Below are positions 1 to 7,610 of a DNA stretch of 64,000 nucleotides, one piece after another. The stretch is taken from the NCBI GenBank assembly GCA_016180645.1, contig JACPAV010000013.1, forward strand, positions 25,049 to 89,048, given 5' to 3'. Source of the stretch: Nitrospirota bacterium (GTDB taxonomy: Bacteria > JACPQY01). The notes under the pieces were generated by a model that saw only the letters and a list, made by a program, of their open reading frames with translations, was not told the DNA's origin and did not search any database. The stretch's first letter is position 1. Every line of letters begins with the position of its first letter. Both the position numbers and the translations under genes were made by a program.

Positions 1-1
1 G

Positions 2-100
2 TGGAAGCGGGGGATTTCCGCCGGTGATCTGGTGAAGATGTCGGACAGCGCCATGTACCGGGCGAAGGACAATCAAGAGAGCCGGGTGGTGGAGGCGTAG
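2..100 (+). CDS. GGDEF (diguanylate cyclase) domain protein, 3' end only
   Basis: The window opens inside a gene. Reading from base 2 gives 32 residues ending at TAG 98-100. They contain the pattern GDLVKMSDSAMYRAKDNQ, which is the C-terminal signature of GGDEF domains (the ADxAMYxAK helix). The family makes the second messenger cyclic di-GMP from GTP. The GGDEF motif itself lies outside the window, so activity and any sensor domains cannot be judged. Confidence 0.7.
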   Translation, partial: WKRGISAGDLVKMSDSAMYRAKDNQESRVVEA

Positions 101-124
101 GAATGAAGTGCGCACGGGTCGAGC

Positions 125-274
125 GAGATTGCTTCGGTCGGTCGTTGCGACCTCCCCCTTGCCCAGGATGGCATGGGGCCATGCAATGTCGCCGCGCCGA
201 GGACGGCGCGGCATGGACCATGGCCTCGCAATGACCACACCCCACCGTCATTGCGAGCGGAGCGAAGCAATCTC
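125..274. repeat. MITE-like composite repeat with inverted ends
   Basis: The left end (125-150, GAGATTGCTTCG...TTGCGA) and right end (246-274, ...TTGCGAG...GAAGCAATCTC) are imperfect inverted copies of each other. Between them, 161-226 holds a nested palindrome: GGGGCCATG near 175, GCCGCGCC / GGCGCGGC around 190-210, and CATGGCC at the end. Related core units occur at about 7661-7724 and, inverted, at about 9294-9350. The right end stops about 13 bases before the rtcB start codon. No transposase is encoded. Ends resembling these are widespread in bacterial genomes (recalled, not searched). Confidence 0.6.
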
Positions 275-286
275 AAGTGCTACAGA

Positions 287-1732
287 ATGACCGCTCAAAT
301 CCCCCTCGAACAAATCGACGACGTCCGCTGGCGGATTCCCGCGTATGGCGACATGCGTGTGGACGGCATCGTGTTCGCGTCGAAGCAGCTCATGGATGCG
401 ATCCGCACGGATCAGAGTCTCCAGCAGGTGGCGAACGTGGCGACGCTGCCCGGAATTCAGAAAGCCTCCTACGCCATGCCGGATATCCATTGGGGTTACG
501 GTTTTCCGATCGGGGGAGTCGCCGCCTTCGACATGGACACCGGCGTCGTTTCGCCGGGCGGGGTCGGATACGACATCAACTGAGGAGTGAGACTCCTGCG
601 CTCCGGTCTGGAGCGCGAGGAGGTCGAAGCGCGAAAGCGCGATCTGATCCCGGCCCTGTTCAGTCGCATCCCCACCGGCGTCGGCTCCCACGGCGCCTAT
701 GACCTGAACGCCCGCGAAGAGGACGAGGTCTACTCCCGCGGTGCCCAGTGGGCCGTGAGCAAAGGGATGGGACTCCACGAGGATCTCCAGCATATCGAGG
801 AGAACGGCTGTTTTCCGAATGCGGAGCCGTCCGAAGTGAGCGATCGCGCGAAGAAGAGGGGTCGTCCCCAACTCGGCACGCTCGGATCGGGGAACCATTT
901 TCTCGAAATCCAGTACGTGGAAGAAATCTACGACGATCCCGCCGCGAATCAGATCGGCCTGTTCAAGAATCAGGTGGTGGTGCTCATTCACACGGGGAGC
1001 CGGGGGTTCGGACATCAGATTTGCGACGATTCCATCCAAGCCATGCTCCGTGCCTCGCAAAAATATGGAATCCAACTGGCCGATCGCCAACTGTGTTGCG
1101 CGCCGATCCGAAGCGCCGAGGGCCAGAGCTACCTTCAGGCGATGGCCTGCGGTGTGAACTATGCGTTCGCCAATCGACAGCTCATCACGCACGGCGTTCG
1201 GGAAGTCTTCAGGGAGTTCTTTGATAAATCCGAGAAAGATATCGCTTTGTCCGTTGTCTACGATGTGTGCCACAACATTGCCAAGATGGAGCGGCACAAG
1301 GTGGGGAGCGTGGAGAAGGAGTACTGCGTGCACCGGAAGGGGGCGACTCGGGCCTTTGCGCCGGGACACCCGAAGGTGCCGCAGGACTATCGCAAGATCG
1401 GCCAACCGGTGCTGATCCCGGGGGACATGGGCCGGTACTCCTACGTGCTGGTGGGCACCGAAGGGGCGATGGGAGAGGCATTCGGCTCGACCTGTCATGG
1501 CGCGGGCCGGCAGATGAGCCGGACGAAGGCCAAGCAGGTGGCGCGAGGGCGGAATATCGAACACGAGCTCGAAGGGCGCGGTGTCGTCGCGCATTCGGCC
1601 ACACGAGCGGGTCTCGCGGAGGAGATTTCCGAGGCCTACAAGGACGTGGCCGATGTGGTTGACGTCGTCCACCGTGCGGGTCTTTCCCGCAAAGTCGCCC
1701 GGCTCCGCCCGATGGCCGTCATCAAGGGGTAG
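287..1732 (+). CDS. rtcB: RNA-splicing ligase RtcB, probable selenoprotein (in-frame TGA at codon 99)
   Basis: RtcB joins RNA 2',3'-cyclic phosphate or 3'-phosphate ends to 5'-OH ends using GTP and Mn2+. Read through TGA 581-583, the gene gives 481 residues, the usual RtcB length. Upstream is GGVGYDIN and downstream GVRLLRS, with no frame change. The family has Cys at this exact position (Cys98 in Pyrococcus horikoshii, a Mn ligand). The other ligands are all present at matching spacing: D96, H204 (GNHF), H235 (HTGSRG), H329 (CHNIAK) and H404 (STCHGAG, the guanylylated His). A SECIS-like hairpin with a GGTCT loop starts 14 bases after the TGA. The ATG at 287 gives [11 protein letters not shown]; no clear Shine-Dalgarno is seen, as a repeat abuts the start. 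The alternative, a nonsense mutation, would be a coincidence of site, frame and hairpin. No rtcA or archease gene is nearby. Confidence 0.88.
598..616 (+). promoter_or_regulatory. Candidate bacterial SECIS element
   Basis: A perfect 7-bp stem, GCGCTCC (598-604) with GGAGCGC (610-616), closes a 5-base loop GGTCT (605-609). The loop begins 21 bases after the in-frame TGA of rtcB. The E. coli fdhF SECIS that binds SelB also has a short stem with a GGUCU-type apical loop at a similar distance. A T597-G617 wobble could extend the stem. A smaller hairpin (GGAGT 584-588 / ACTCC 592-596) lies between the TGA and this stem. Confidence 0.8.
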
Positions 1733-1743
1733 GGACAAGTTTC

Positions 1744-3189
1744 TTGGATTGGCGATTTCTTCCTTCCGCCATTCAGGGCTTGGGGGGCGTTCCAAGGCCG
1801 ATACGAGTTCTCGTGTTTCTGCTGATGGCAGTTGCCGTTGGATGCGGTGGCTCTGAAAAGCCCAAGCCTCCCTGTGGGGAGGACGAACTGAGCGTTATCC
1901 ATCCCGAAATCGTCTTTGCCAATGTGGGCCGGGGCGCCGCCTTTACCACCTCCGCGAAGTATGTTCGGGCCGATTGCGAGGAGACGGCTCTACCGGTGAA
2001 TCTGGAGGCTGATTCAGGCGTCGAAATTCGGCGCGTTGGGGATGAGACCTCCCTCGTCCCGAAGGTTGAAGGCACGCACACGATCCTTGTGTCGGCGACT
2101 TACGAGGGGATGGAAGTCCAGGCCACGGTCAAGCTGGTGGCGCTTGGGAACGCTACAGTCGAGGGAGCGTACGTGGTCCGAACAAGAAACGTCGTGCGAA
2201 GGCTCGATTCACCTTTCAGCGAGGGCTTGGATTGGTTCTTCGGATGCTACGGAGAGATGGTAGCCACTTCTCACTTCGTGTCATGTATTGGCGCGCCATT
2301 GATGGGGACACAGGTAGTTAGCCCGCGACTCGATCGGCTGCTGGTTGATTCGGGCGTCGGCGTAATCTTGCTCCCTTACATCTGGGGACTGGGTGGCGAC
2401 GGCCCACTCTTGGGGAGAGCCAGCTCGCTTTCGCCGGTACTGATGGTTGATGAAATCTCACCGGACGCAGGCATTTTGAGAACCGCCACGTATGAACCTC
2501 CGCCGAATCCGATCCGGGAAAGACTAGACGAGGAATCTTGTTCCCTCCGCAAAAAAACAATGTGCCCCGGTCGGCTTGCGAATCGTCCGAACAACGTTGC
2601 TATCGAAGGCAACCTCGTCGCGATGACCGATCTCCTGGGCGGCCTGTACCTCCTTCGATACGTCGACGGGACTCTTGTCGAACTCGCGCGCACGTATCCG
2701 ACTTCCGAATTGAAGGTGCGCGGAGAGTCCGAACACCCCATCCCCGTGGTCCTGGATGGAACGTCATTGTGGATGTTCTACGGGGGAAACTTTGTCGTTC
2801 ACGACATCTCGGAGGTGGCATCACCACGCATGATCGCAAAAGGAACGCTTCCCCGCGGCAGCCTTCCGATCACGGCTCGTTCGGGCCGCCTCTGGCTGAT
2901 CGATGGGAGCAGGTTGGAGGTCGATCGGCTGGAAGGGGGAATTCCGGTCAAGAGAGATGAATTTGATCTGGGTAGCCGGGTAGCAGGTTTGGCCGTTCTC
3001 CGTTCGCGTGTCGTCCTGCTCGGGGACACTTCTTTGGTCGAATTGGAGGCCGACGAAAGCGACAAACTGAGACCTCTTCGCAAGATCGCCCATTATGGGG
3101 CTGGAATGGGTGGAATCGCCTATGCGCCGGACGGTTCGATTCTCGCGGGCGGTTACGGCTTCATCCTCCGGATCGCCTCCGCGCCATGA
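1744..3189 (+). CDS. Putative lipoprotein with propeller-like repeats
   Basis: The protein is about 481 residues. A hydrophobic segment (LVFLLMAVAVGC) ends in a lipobox-like AVGC, so export and lipidation are likely. The start is uncertain: TTG 1744 gives a long n-region, while in-frame TTG 1780 gives a more typical signal peptide (MGGVPRPIRVLVFLL). After an Ig-like stretch, the second half has loosely repeated segments (VAIEGNLVAMTDLLGGLYLL; LWMFYGGNFVVHDIS; LAVLRSRVVLLGD; IAYAPDGSILAGG) that look like blades of a beta-propeller, reminiscent of LVIVD-repeat proteins. No enzyme motif is recognised. It follows rtcB by 11 bases but shows no functional link to it. Confidence 0.65.
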   Translation: MDWRFLPSAIQGLGGVPRPIRVLVFLLMAVAVGCGGSEKPKPPCGEDELSVIHPEIVFANVGRGAAFTTSAKYVRADCEETALPVNLEADSGVEIRRVGDETSLVPKVEGTHTILVSATYEGMEVQATVKLVALGNATVEGAYVVRTRNVVRRLDSPFSEGLDWFFGCYGEMVATSHFVSCIGAPLMGTQVVSPRLDRLLVDSGVGVILLPYIWGLGGDGPLLGRASSLSPVLMVDEISPDAGILRTATYEPPPNPIRERLDEESCSLRKKTMCPGRLANRPNNVAIEGNLVAMTDLLGGLYLLRYVDGTLVELARTYPTSELKVRGESEHPIPVVLDGTSLWMFYGGNFVVHDISEVASPRMIAKGTLPRGSLPITARSGRLWLIDGSRLEVDRLEGGIPVKRDEFDLGSRVAGLAVLRSRVVLLGDTSLVELEADESDKLRPLRKIAHYGAGMGGIAYAPDGSILAGGYGFILRIASAP

Positions 3190-3214
3190 GCGTGAACAAG
3201 GGTTGACTCTGCGG

Positions 3215-3583
3215 TCAGGAGGGCAGTTCCAAAAGGCGCCGGAGTTGCTCTCGAAGGATTGATACCTCATCGGCCAGCGCCTTCACCTGCTCAGGCGTGA
3301 GCCACCCTTCGTAAAAATTGATGTGGAGGGCGCTTGCGTCGGCAAAGAATTTCTGGAGGTCTTTGAGGCCGGTTTCCTGCGCAATTCTCCCGATGATCTT
3401 GAAAAGAGTGGCGTGTCCGTCGTGAGGCCACCCACGCTCTTCGGCCAAGGCCTTGACCAGTTCAGCGGCGCATCCCCAGAGCTTCTCGGAGGCTTGAGGC
3501 CAATCCTCTTCCGAGATCAATTTCTGGGAATGCTGCCAATACTGATCGCTCAGGGCAACGTAGTGATCGGCCTTTGGCGACAT
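3215..3583 (-). CDS. PaREP1/HEPN-like small helical protein
   Basis: The 122-residue all-helical protein contains YVALSDQYWQHSQKLISEED, then WGCAAELVKALAEERGW, and HINFYEGWLTPEQV near the end. This pattern is typical of the PaREP1 family, which is HEPN-like and often found in archaea and thermophiles. HEPN proteins are frequently RNases or toxin components, but the RxxxxH active motif is not evident here, so function is unknown. It is the last gene downstream of the nitric-oxide operon on the same strand, 62 bases after the NnrS-like gene. Confidence 0.6.
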   Translation of the reverse strand: MSPKADHYVALSDQYWQHSQKLISEEDWPQASEKLWGCAAELVKALAEERGWPHDGHATLFKIIGRIAQETGLKDLQKFFADASALHINFYEGWLTPEQVKALADEVSILREQLRRLLELPS

Positions 3584-3645
3584 GTTCGTATCCCGATTTG
3601 GATGCTACGCCGGAGGAGGAGTTTCCGCAACCTGCCGGCCCGAAC

Positions 3646-4740
3646 TCAGACGGGCTGAGTCTTTGCGCTTCCCTCGCGAACCGAAAGGATGTTGTTGGCG
3701 AGGAAGAGGAGGATGGCGAGGGCGTTGATGAGTCCGGCGTAGTAACGCAGGTGGGGCCAAGTGCTCAGATCCGCGAAGACTCGGAGGAGAAGGGAGAGAT
3801 GCAGAAGAGCGAAGTGGGCGTAGAAGCGTGGACTGTAGGGCATGGCCTTGCCGGTGACGGCGGGGAACATGATCGGGGCGTGACCGAAGATCATCGAGAA
3901 GACAAACCCCAACAGGATCGAGTGAAGAATCGCATCATGGGATAGCCCGGCTGGGACATCACCGTAAAGCACGAGGAGCAGCCCGCCGAGGGCGAGCCAA
4001 GGGTAGCCCGACAAAATACACGTGGCGGTGAAGCGGGGCAGGCCCGTCTGCTGAATCGTTTTCCGGGCGAGGTCGTAGCGGAAGAGCCAAAGCGCAAGAC
4101 CTACGAAGCCCGCACCGAGGAGTCGCGATCCGAGATTGAACAGGTGGTGGGAGATGCCCGCCGCCGCAATCAGAAATACCGCGAGAAGAGTAAACAACAC
4201 ATTCCGCAGCCAGGATCGGGCGGTTGAAGCGCCGCCGAATCGGGAGAGTTCAAGCCGTTCTCCGGCGATGGTGAAGACCAGGAACAGGATCCACGCATGG
4301 ATGGCTTCCGCCAACGGCGCTCCATGCAGCCACAGCACGCATCCGAGCAGCCAGTGCGCCGCACCGGCAACCATCACGCCCGTGTGGAGGCCGGGTTGCC
4401 GCTTGAAGATGAAAAGCATGACCAGAACGAGTCCCCCCGACGCTGCAACGGAGAAGGCAGCCGGGAAGACCGGTGGCGCTCCACCCACGAGGGTGATCAC
4501 GCCGGCGAGATTGAGGACCGGAAACACGTAGGCCCACTTCTTTCGGATGCCGACGGCCCGTTCGAGGCCGATGAGCGTGCCGAGGAACCCGGAGAGCAGG
4601 AGGGGACCGTGGAGACTCGGCCAGTCCACGCGTGGAGCGGGCAGCTCCCAGCCGAGCCGGACCAGACCGGTCCATAGGCCGGCGAGGAGCGTAAGAAGTC
4701 CTCCCGCCATGATCGGAATTTTCAGTCGCGATGAAATCAT
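3646..4740 (-). CDS. NnrS-like multi-pass membrane protein
   Basis: The product is 364 residues and almost entirely hydrophobic, with about 11-12 predicted membrane segments. It contains the recognisable C-terminal pattern HAILLHSILLGFVFSMIFGHAPIMFP in variant form (HDAILHSILLGFVFSMIFGH), as in NnrS and related haem/copper membrane proteins of nitric-oxide regulons. ATG 4740 begins MISSRLKIPIM; the longer reading upstream overlaps the preceding gene. It lies 11 bases after the amidotransferase gene in an operon headed by nsrR, which supports a role in nitric-oxide stress. Conserved His residues (GISHHLF, IFGHAP) could bind a metal. Confidence 0.7.
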   Translation of the reverse strand: MISSRLKIPIMAGGLLTLLAGLWTGLVRLGWELPAPRVDWPSLHGPLLLSGFLGTLIGLERAVGIRKKWAYVFPVLNLAGVITLVGGAPPVFPAAFSVAASGGLVLVMLFIFKRQPGLHTGVMVAGAAHWLLGCVLWLHGAPLAEAIHAWILFLVFTIAGERLELSRFGGASTARSWLRNVLFTLLAVFLIAAAGISHHLFNLGSRLLGAGFVGLALWLFRYDLARKTIQQTGLPRFTATCILSGYPWLALGGLLLVLYGDVPAGLSHDAILHSILLGFVFSMIFGHAPIMFPAVTGKAMPYSPRFYAHFALLHLSLLLRVFADLSTWPHLRYYAGLINALAILLFLANNILSVREGSAKTQPV

Positions 4741-4751
4741 CAGGTTCGATT

Positions 4752-5453
4752 CTACAGGAGCGAAACCCAGCGGCGGTAGACGATGTCGCCGATCGCCTGC
4801 AAAGCCGTCAGGTGTGTTTCGATGCCCTCCAGAATTCCTGCGGATGGAATTCCGGCCTCGGCCAGTTCGACCTCGAACGCGCGGGTCCATTCCCCAATCA
4901 TGGGAGCCGTGACTTCCATGTGGAAAAGGAAACCGTAGGCGTTTCCGCCGTATCGGAAAGCTTGGTGCGTCGTGAGGTCGGAGGACGCGAGTGAGACGGC
5001 CCCCTTCGGAAGCGTGAAAACGTCGCCGTGCCAGTGGAACCCCGTGAAGCTCGATGGAACGTCCATCCAGAGCGGGTCGGCGACCGCTTCGCCTGAGAGG
5101 GTCACGGGATACCATCCGATTTCCTTCTTCTTTCCTTTGCGAATGTCAGATCCAAGGGCCGAGGCGAGAAGTTGGCTCCCGAGGCAGGTGCCGAGAATCG
5201 GCTTGCGGCTCTTGAGGGCAGCCTGGATCAATCGGATTTCATCCGCCAGATGGGGGTACCGATCCTGCTCGTACACTCCCATGGGACCGCCCATGACGAT
5301 CAGTCCGGATGCGTCGCCCAGATCGGCCGGCACCGGATCCCCCAGGAATACGCGCACGATCGTGGGGGATGCGGAAACGCTTTCGAGAGCGCCCGCGATT
5401 CGGCCCACCGGCTCCGGTTCAACGTGCTGAAGAACGAGGACGGATTTCGTCAT
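4752..5453 (-). CDS. Class I glutamine amidotransferase (GMP synthase-like)
   Basis: The 233-residue protein has a complete class I GATase triad: Cys90 in LGTCLGSQLL, His178 and Glu180 in FLFHMEV. The oxyanion strand GGPMGVYEQD is at about 55-63. The family hydrolyses glutamine to supply ammonia, or acts as a peptidase on gamma-glutamyl compounds; stand-alone GuaA-like forms of this length are often unassigned. ATG 5453 is chosen; the upstream 5466-5536 is a repeat. It lies between the hemerythrin and NnrS-like genes on the same strand, an unusual place for this family, so a link to nitrosative stress is only inferred. Confidence 0.8.
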   Translation of the reverse strand: MTKSVLVLQHVEPEPVGRIAGALESVSASPTIVRVFLGDPVPADLGDASGLIVMGGPMGVYEQDRYPHLADEIRLIQAALKSRKPILGTCLGSQLLASALGSDIRKGKKKEIGWYPVTLSGEAVADPLWMDVPSSFTGFHWHGDVFTLPKGAVSLASSDLTTHQAFRYGGNAYGFLFHMEVTAPMIGEWTRAFEVELAEAGIPSAGILEGIETHLTALQAIGDIVYRRWVSLL

Positions 5454-5465
5454 TCGTGCCCCGCA

Positions 5466-5536
5466 CACTCCCTTCGTGATCCGGCCATCGTGGCCGGCAT
5501 CAAAGGTTGGGAGTGCGGCGAGCGTCATGCCCGCCG
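5466..5536. repeat. Dispersed palindromic repeat, family B, copy 1
   Basis: The element contains GATCCGGCCATCGTGGCCGG followed by a conserved arm, AAGGTTGGGAGT. A second copy with the same architecture lies inside sthA at 8791-8860. This copy spans the gap between the amidotransferase and hemerythrin genes and supplies the last codons and stop of the hemerythrin gene (C-terminus GGHDARRTPNL). Confidence 0.7.
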
Positions 5537-6063
5537 CATGCGCAGTGGCATTGACCATGCCCGGTCGGCGCTTCAGCGGAGGGATCCACCTCCGCGGCCG
5601 AATGCATCCGTTCGAGAATGTCACGCTGGGCCTCGTCCGACATGTGCCGTTCCATAATGGGAAGATAGCCCTCTTCTTCCTTCCTAACGTGGAGTGTTAC
5701 TACGGCCAGGAGTTGCAGGGCAAGGCGCGAAAGCCGTTCCCGCAGGACTGGGCGATCGACTTCCGGCGCGAGTGGAACGGTGCGGGCGATTTCGTCGATC
5801 TGCCGGATCGTGTTCTCGATCCATTGGTGATCCATCGACATCGTGGCCGTGGCATCCGCGTGATCCCGAAGAATGGGATTCAGCGCCGGGTAGAGGTGAA
5901 GTTCTTCGCCCTGGGCGTGCGGCAGGAGCTCCTCGTTGAGAAAGGCCGCCAGATCTCTTGCGGCCCCCCCCTGGGCTCCGCTCAGCACATGGTCGGTGTA
6001 TCCAGCCAGACTGTTCAAAAGGCTGCGGTGATGATTTCGAATGGCGTCGGTGGTGGTGCTCAT
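5500..6063 (-). CDS. Hemerythrin HHE-domain protein
   Basis: The 187-residue, mostly helical protein has the HHE cation-binding layout: HHRSLLNSL near residue 11, HAQGEELHLYPAL near 49, MSMDHQWIE near 78, and HVRKEEEGYLPIMERH near 125. These His and Glu residues would hold a di-iron centre. In nitric-oxide regulons such proteins bind NO or O2 or help repair Fe-S centres (YtfE/DnrN-like role). A Cys/His-rich tail (GHGQCHCACGGHD) is partly encoded by the family B repeat. It is the fourth gene of the nsrR operon. Confidence 0.85.
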   Translation of the reverse strand: MSTTTDAIRNHHRSLLNSLAGYTDHVLSGAQGGAARDLAAFLNEELLPHAQGEELHLYPALNPILRDHADATATMSMDHQWIENTIRQIDEIARTVPLAPEVDRPVLRERLSRLALQLLAVVTLHVRKEEEGYLPIMERHMSDEAQRDILERMHSAAEVDPSAEAPTGHGQCHCACGGHDARRTPNL

Positions 6064-6074
6064 GGGTTATCTCC

Positions 6075-6386
6075 TTATTCGTTCCAGCCCAATTGCTGTC
6101 GGGCGATCGGCGACATCATCATGGGGTTCCAGGGCGGGTCCCAGACCAGGTCGACGCTGATCTCCGGGGATCCCGGCACATTCGCTTCGATGGCGTTTCG
6201 AGCCATTTCGAGCAGATGCGTTCCCATGGGGCAGCCCGGCGCGGTTACCGTCATCTGCACGTGCACTCGGTCCGCATCCGCCTCGATGTGGTACACGAGG
6301 CCGAGGTCGACGATGTTGACCCCCAGTTCGGGATCGACGACGTGGCTGAGGGCGCCCATCACTTCCTCTTTGATGTCCTTTTCCAT
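6075..6386 (-). CDS. DUF59/MIP18-family iron-sulfur assembly protein
   Basis: The 103-residue protein matches the PaaD/SufT-like DUF59 domain: VMGALSHVVDPELGVNIVDLGLVY at the N-terminus and TVTAPGCPMG with the conserved Cys in the middle, ending in VDLVWDPPWNPMMMS. The family assists maturation of Fe-S clusters. The gene sits two bases downstream of the DUF2249/hemerythrin gene and 11 bases before the second hemerythrin gene, which fits repair of NO-damaged clusters. It is full length for the family. Confidence 0.85.
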   Translation of the reverse strand: MEKDIKEEVMGALSHVVDPELGVNIVDLGLVYHIEADADRVHVQMTVTAPGCPMGTHLLEMARNAIEANVPGSPEISVDLVWDPPWNPMMMSPIARQQLGWNE

Positions 6387-6388
6387 GA

Positions 6389-7084
6389 TCAGTAAGCCCG
6401 CATCCGATGGACCAAGTCATCGCGTTCGCCTTGGGAGAGCGATTGGTCGGACATCGGATAAAGGATCTGCTCTTCCTTGCGATTGTGTCCGGTCAGGATC
6501 TCGACCAATTCGTCGGCCGGGCCGGCGATCTTCGATGCTGCAATCGGCGCATCGTTCGAAGAAAGCGCCGATTCAATTTCGGCCATGCAGCTTTGGATCC
6601 CGCGGTGCTCCTGGCGCATAACGGCGGTGGGTCCGGCAGCGTGCATCCCCGTGCGCTCCTCGAAGATCGGGAACAGGATTTCCTCCTCGATGCGGATGTG
6701 TCGACGGAGCCCCAGCGCGAATTCGGAGAATCGGGCGCGTCCCTCGTTGAGTTGGCTCTTTTCCACATGATCGCGAAAGGCTGCCCAAAGTACATCCAGG
6801 CGTCGATGATCCCTTTGGAGCAAGTCGGTGATCGAAGCGGGCGCCGTTCGGCCGCGCTTGGCGATCAGGACGCGCCAGATCGCGGGACCCTGTTCGAGGG
6901 GCCACCATTCGAACCCATCGCGGCGTTCGAAGTGGAATTGGTGCAAGAGCGGCACGGGGTTGTGGTCGTTGACGAGCTCGAAGGCTCCGTCCGGGGGCAA
7001 ATCGTCGAACGTTGTGAAGATTCGGGGGTGGCGCTCCCGAGGGGGGATGGCGCGCACGTCCATGATCGATCCGTTGTTGTTCAT
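6389..7084 (-). CDS. DUF2249 plus hemerythrin two-domain protein
   Basis: Residues about 5-75 form a DUF2249-type domain (DVRAIPPRERHPRIFTTFDD, LVNDHNPVPLLHQF, GFEWWPLEQGP). Residues about 85-230 are a hemerythrin bundle with DHRRLDVLW, RRHIRIEEEILFPIFEE, RQEHRGIQ and GHNRKEEQILYPMSDQ supplying di-iron ligands. This fusion is common in denitrifiers and other nitric-oxide-responsive bacteria. The ATG overlaps the nsrR stop as ATGA (7081-7084), so the two are translationally coupled. Confidence 0.87.
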   Translation of the reverse strand: MNNNGSIMDVRAIPPRERHPRIFTTFDDLPPDGAFELVNDHNPVPLLHQFHFERRDGFEWWPLEQGPAIWRVLIAKRGRTAPASITDLLQRDHRRLDVLWAAFRDHVEKSQLNEGRARFSEFALGLRRHIRIEEEILFPIFEERTGMHAAGPTAVMRQEHRGIQSCMAEIESALSSNDAPIAASKIAGPADELVEILTGHNRKEEQILYPMSDQSLSQGERDDLVHRMRAY

Positions 7085-7566
7085 GAGACCTCCTTTTGAA
7101 GTGGATCAGCCGAGCGTGGATGCGTGGGTGACCGGTCAACCCGAAGCATGGCGGAGAGGGCCTTCCGACGACGCAAGACGTCCTCCAGAGTGTACCCGTC
7201 GAGCACGGCGTAGAAACTGGAGAGGGCCTTGCCGATGGCTTGTTTCAGAGAGCAGACGGGATCGATCCGACAGGTGTTGGAGGCGAGGTCGAAGCACTCG
7301 ACGAGCGTCCAATTTTCCTCCGTCTTTCGAACGACCTCGCCAAGCCGAATGTCGGCGGCCGCCCTGGAAAGTCGAATGCCCCCGCCGCGACCCCGGAGTG
7401 TATCCACATATCCGAATTGTCCCAGTCGGTGGACCACTTTCATCAAGTGATTCCGCGAAATACCGTAACTCCGGGCGATCTCCCGGATGGTGGACGGATG
7501 ATCCCCGCGGAGCCCGAGGTAGATCAGGACCCGAAGCGAGTAGTCCGTGTACTGTGTCAGTCGCAT
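7081..7566 (-). CDS. nsrR: Rrf2-family nitric-oxide-sensing repressor, NsrR-type
   Basis: The 161-residue protein begins MRLTQYTDYSLRVLIYLGLR, the usual Rrf2 N-terminus, followed by a winged helix (IREIARSYGISRNHLMKVV) and the wing RGRGGGIRLSR. Three cysteines, C91, C99 and C105, have the C-x7-C-x5-C spacing of the NsrR Fe-S site (Bacillus subtilis C92/C100/C106). Nitric oxide reacting with the cluster releases DNA. ATG 7566 is preceded by GGAG. A near-ideal NsrR operator overlaps the promoter 18 bases upstream, so autoregulation of the whole operon is strongly suggested. Confidence 0.9.
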   Translation of the reverse strand: MRLTQYTDYSLRVLIYLGLRGDHPSTIREIARSYGISRNHLMKVVHRLGQFGYVDTLRGRGGGIRLSRAAADIRLGEVVRKTEENWTLVECFDLASNTCRIDPVCSLKQAIGKALSSFYAVLDGYTLEDVLRRRKALSAMLRVDRSPTHPRSADPLQKEVS

Positions 7567-7583
7567 GTGTGAGCCGTCTCCGC

Positions 7584-7610
7584 TAAAGATGTACACAATA
7601 TACATCTTTA
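7584..7610 (-). promoter_or_regulatory. NsrR operator (inverted repeat)
   Basis: TAAAGATGTA (7584-7593) and TACATCTTTA (7601-7610) are perfect inverted repeats separated by 7 bases. They contain the AAGATGYA / TRCATCTT halves of the known NsrR consensus. The site covers the -10 hexamer of the nsrR promoter, placing a bound repressor over RNA polymerase. Confidence 0.88.

Noticed and set aside
581-583. Reading the rtcB TGA as a simple nonsense mutation or pseudogene
   Set aside because: The codon falls exactly on the conserved metal-binding Cys, the frame remains intact and conserved for 380 codons downstream, and a SECIS-like hairpin follows at the right distance.
248-1795. Long open frame (515 codons) on the minus strand over rtcB
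   Set aside because: It mirrors the GC-biased codons of rtcB and has no recognisable domain; rtcB on the plus strand has conserved motifs throughout.
4740-4765. Possible tRNA T-arm (GGTTCGATTC)
   Set aside because: No matching acceptor or anticodon stems are found around it; it falls at the junction of two coding genes.
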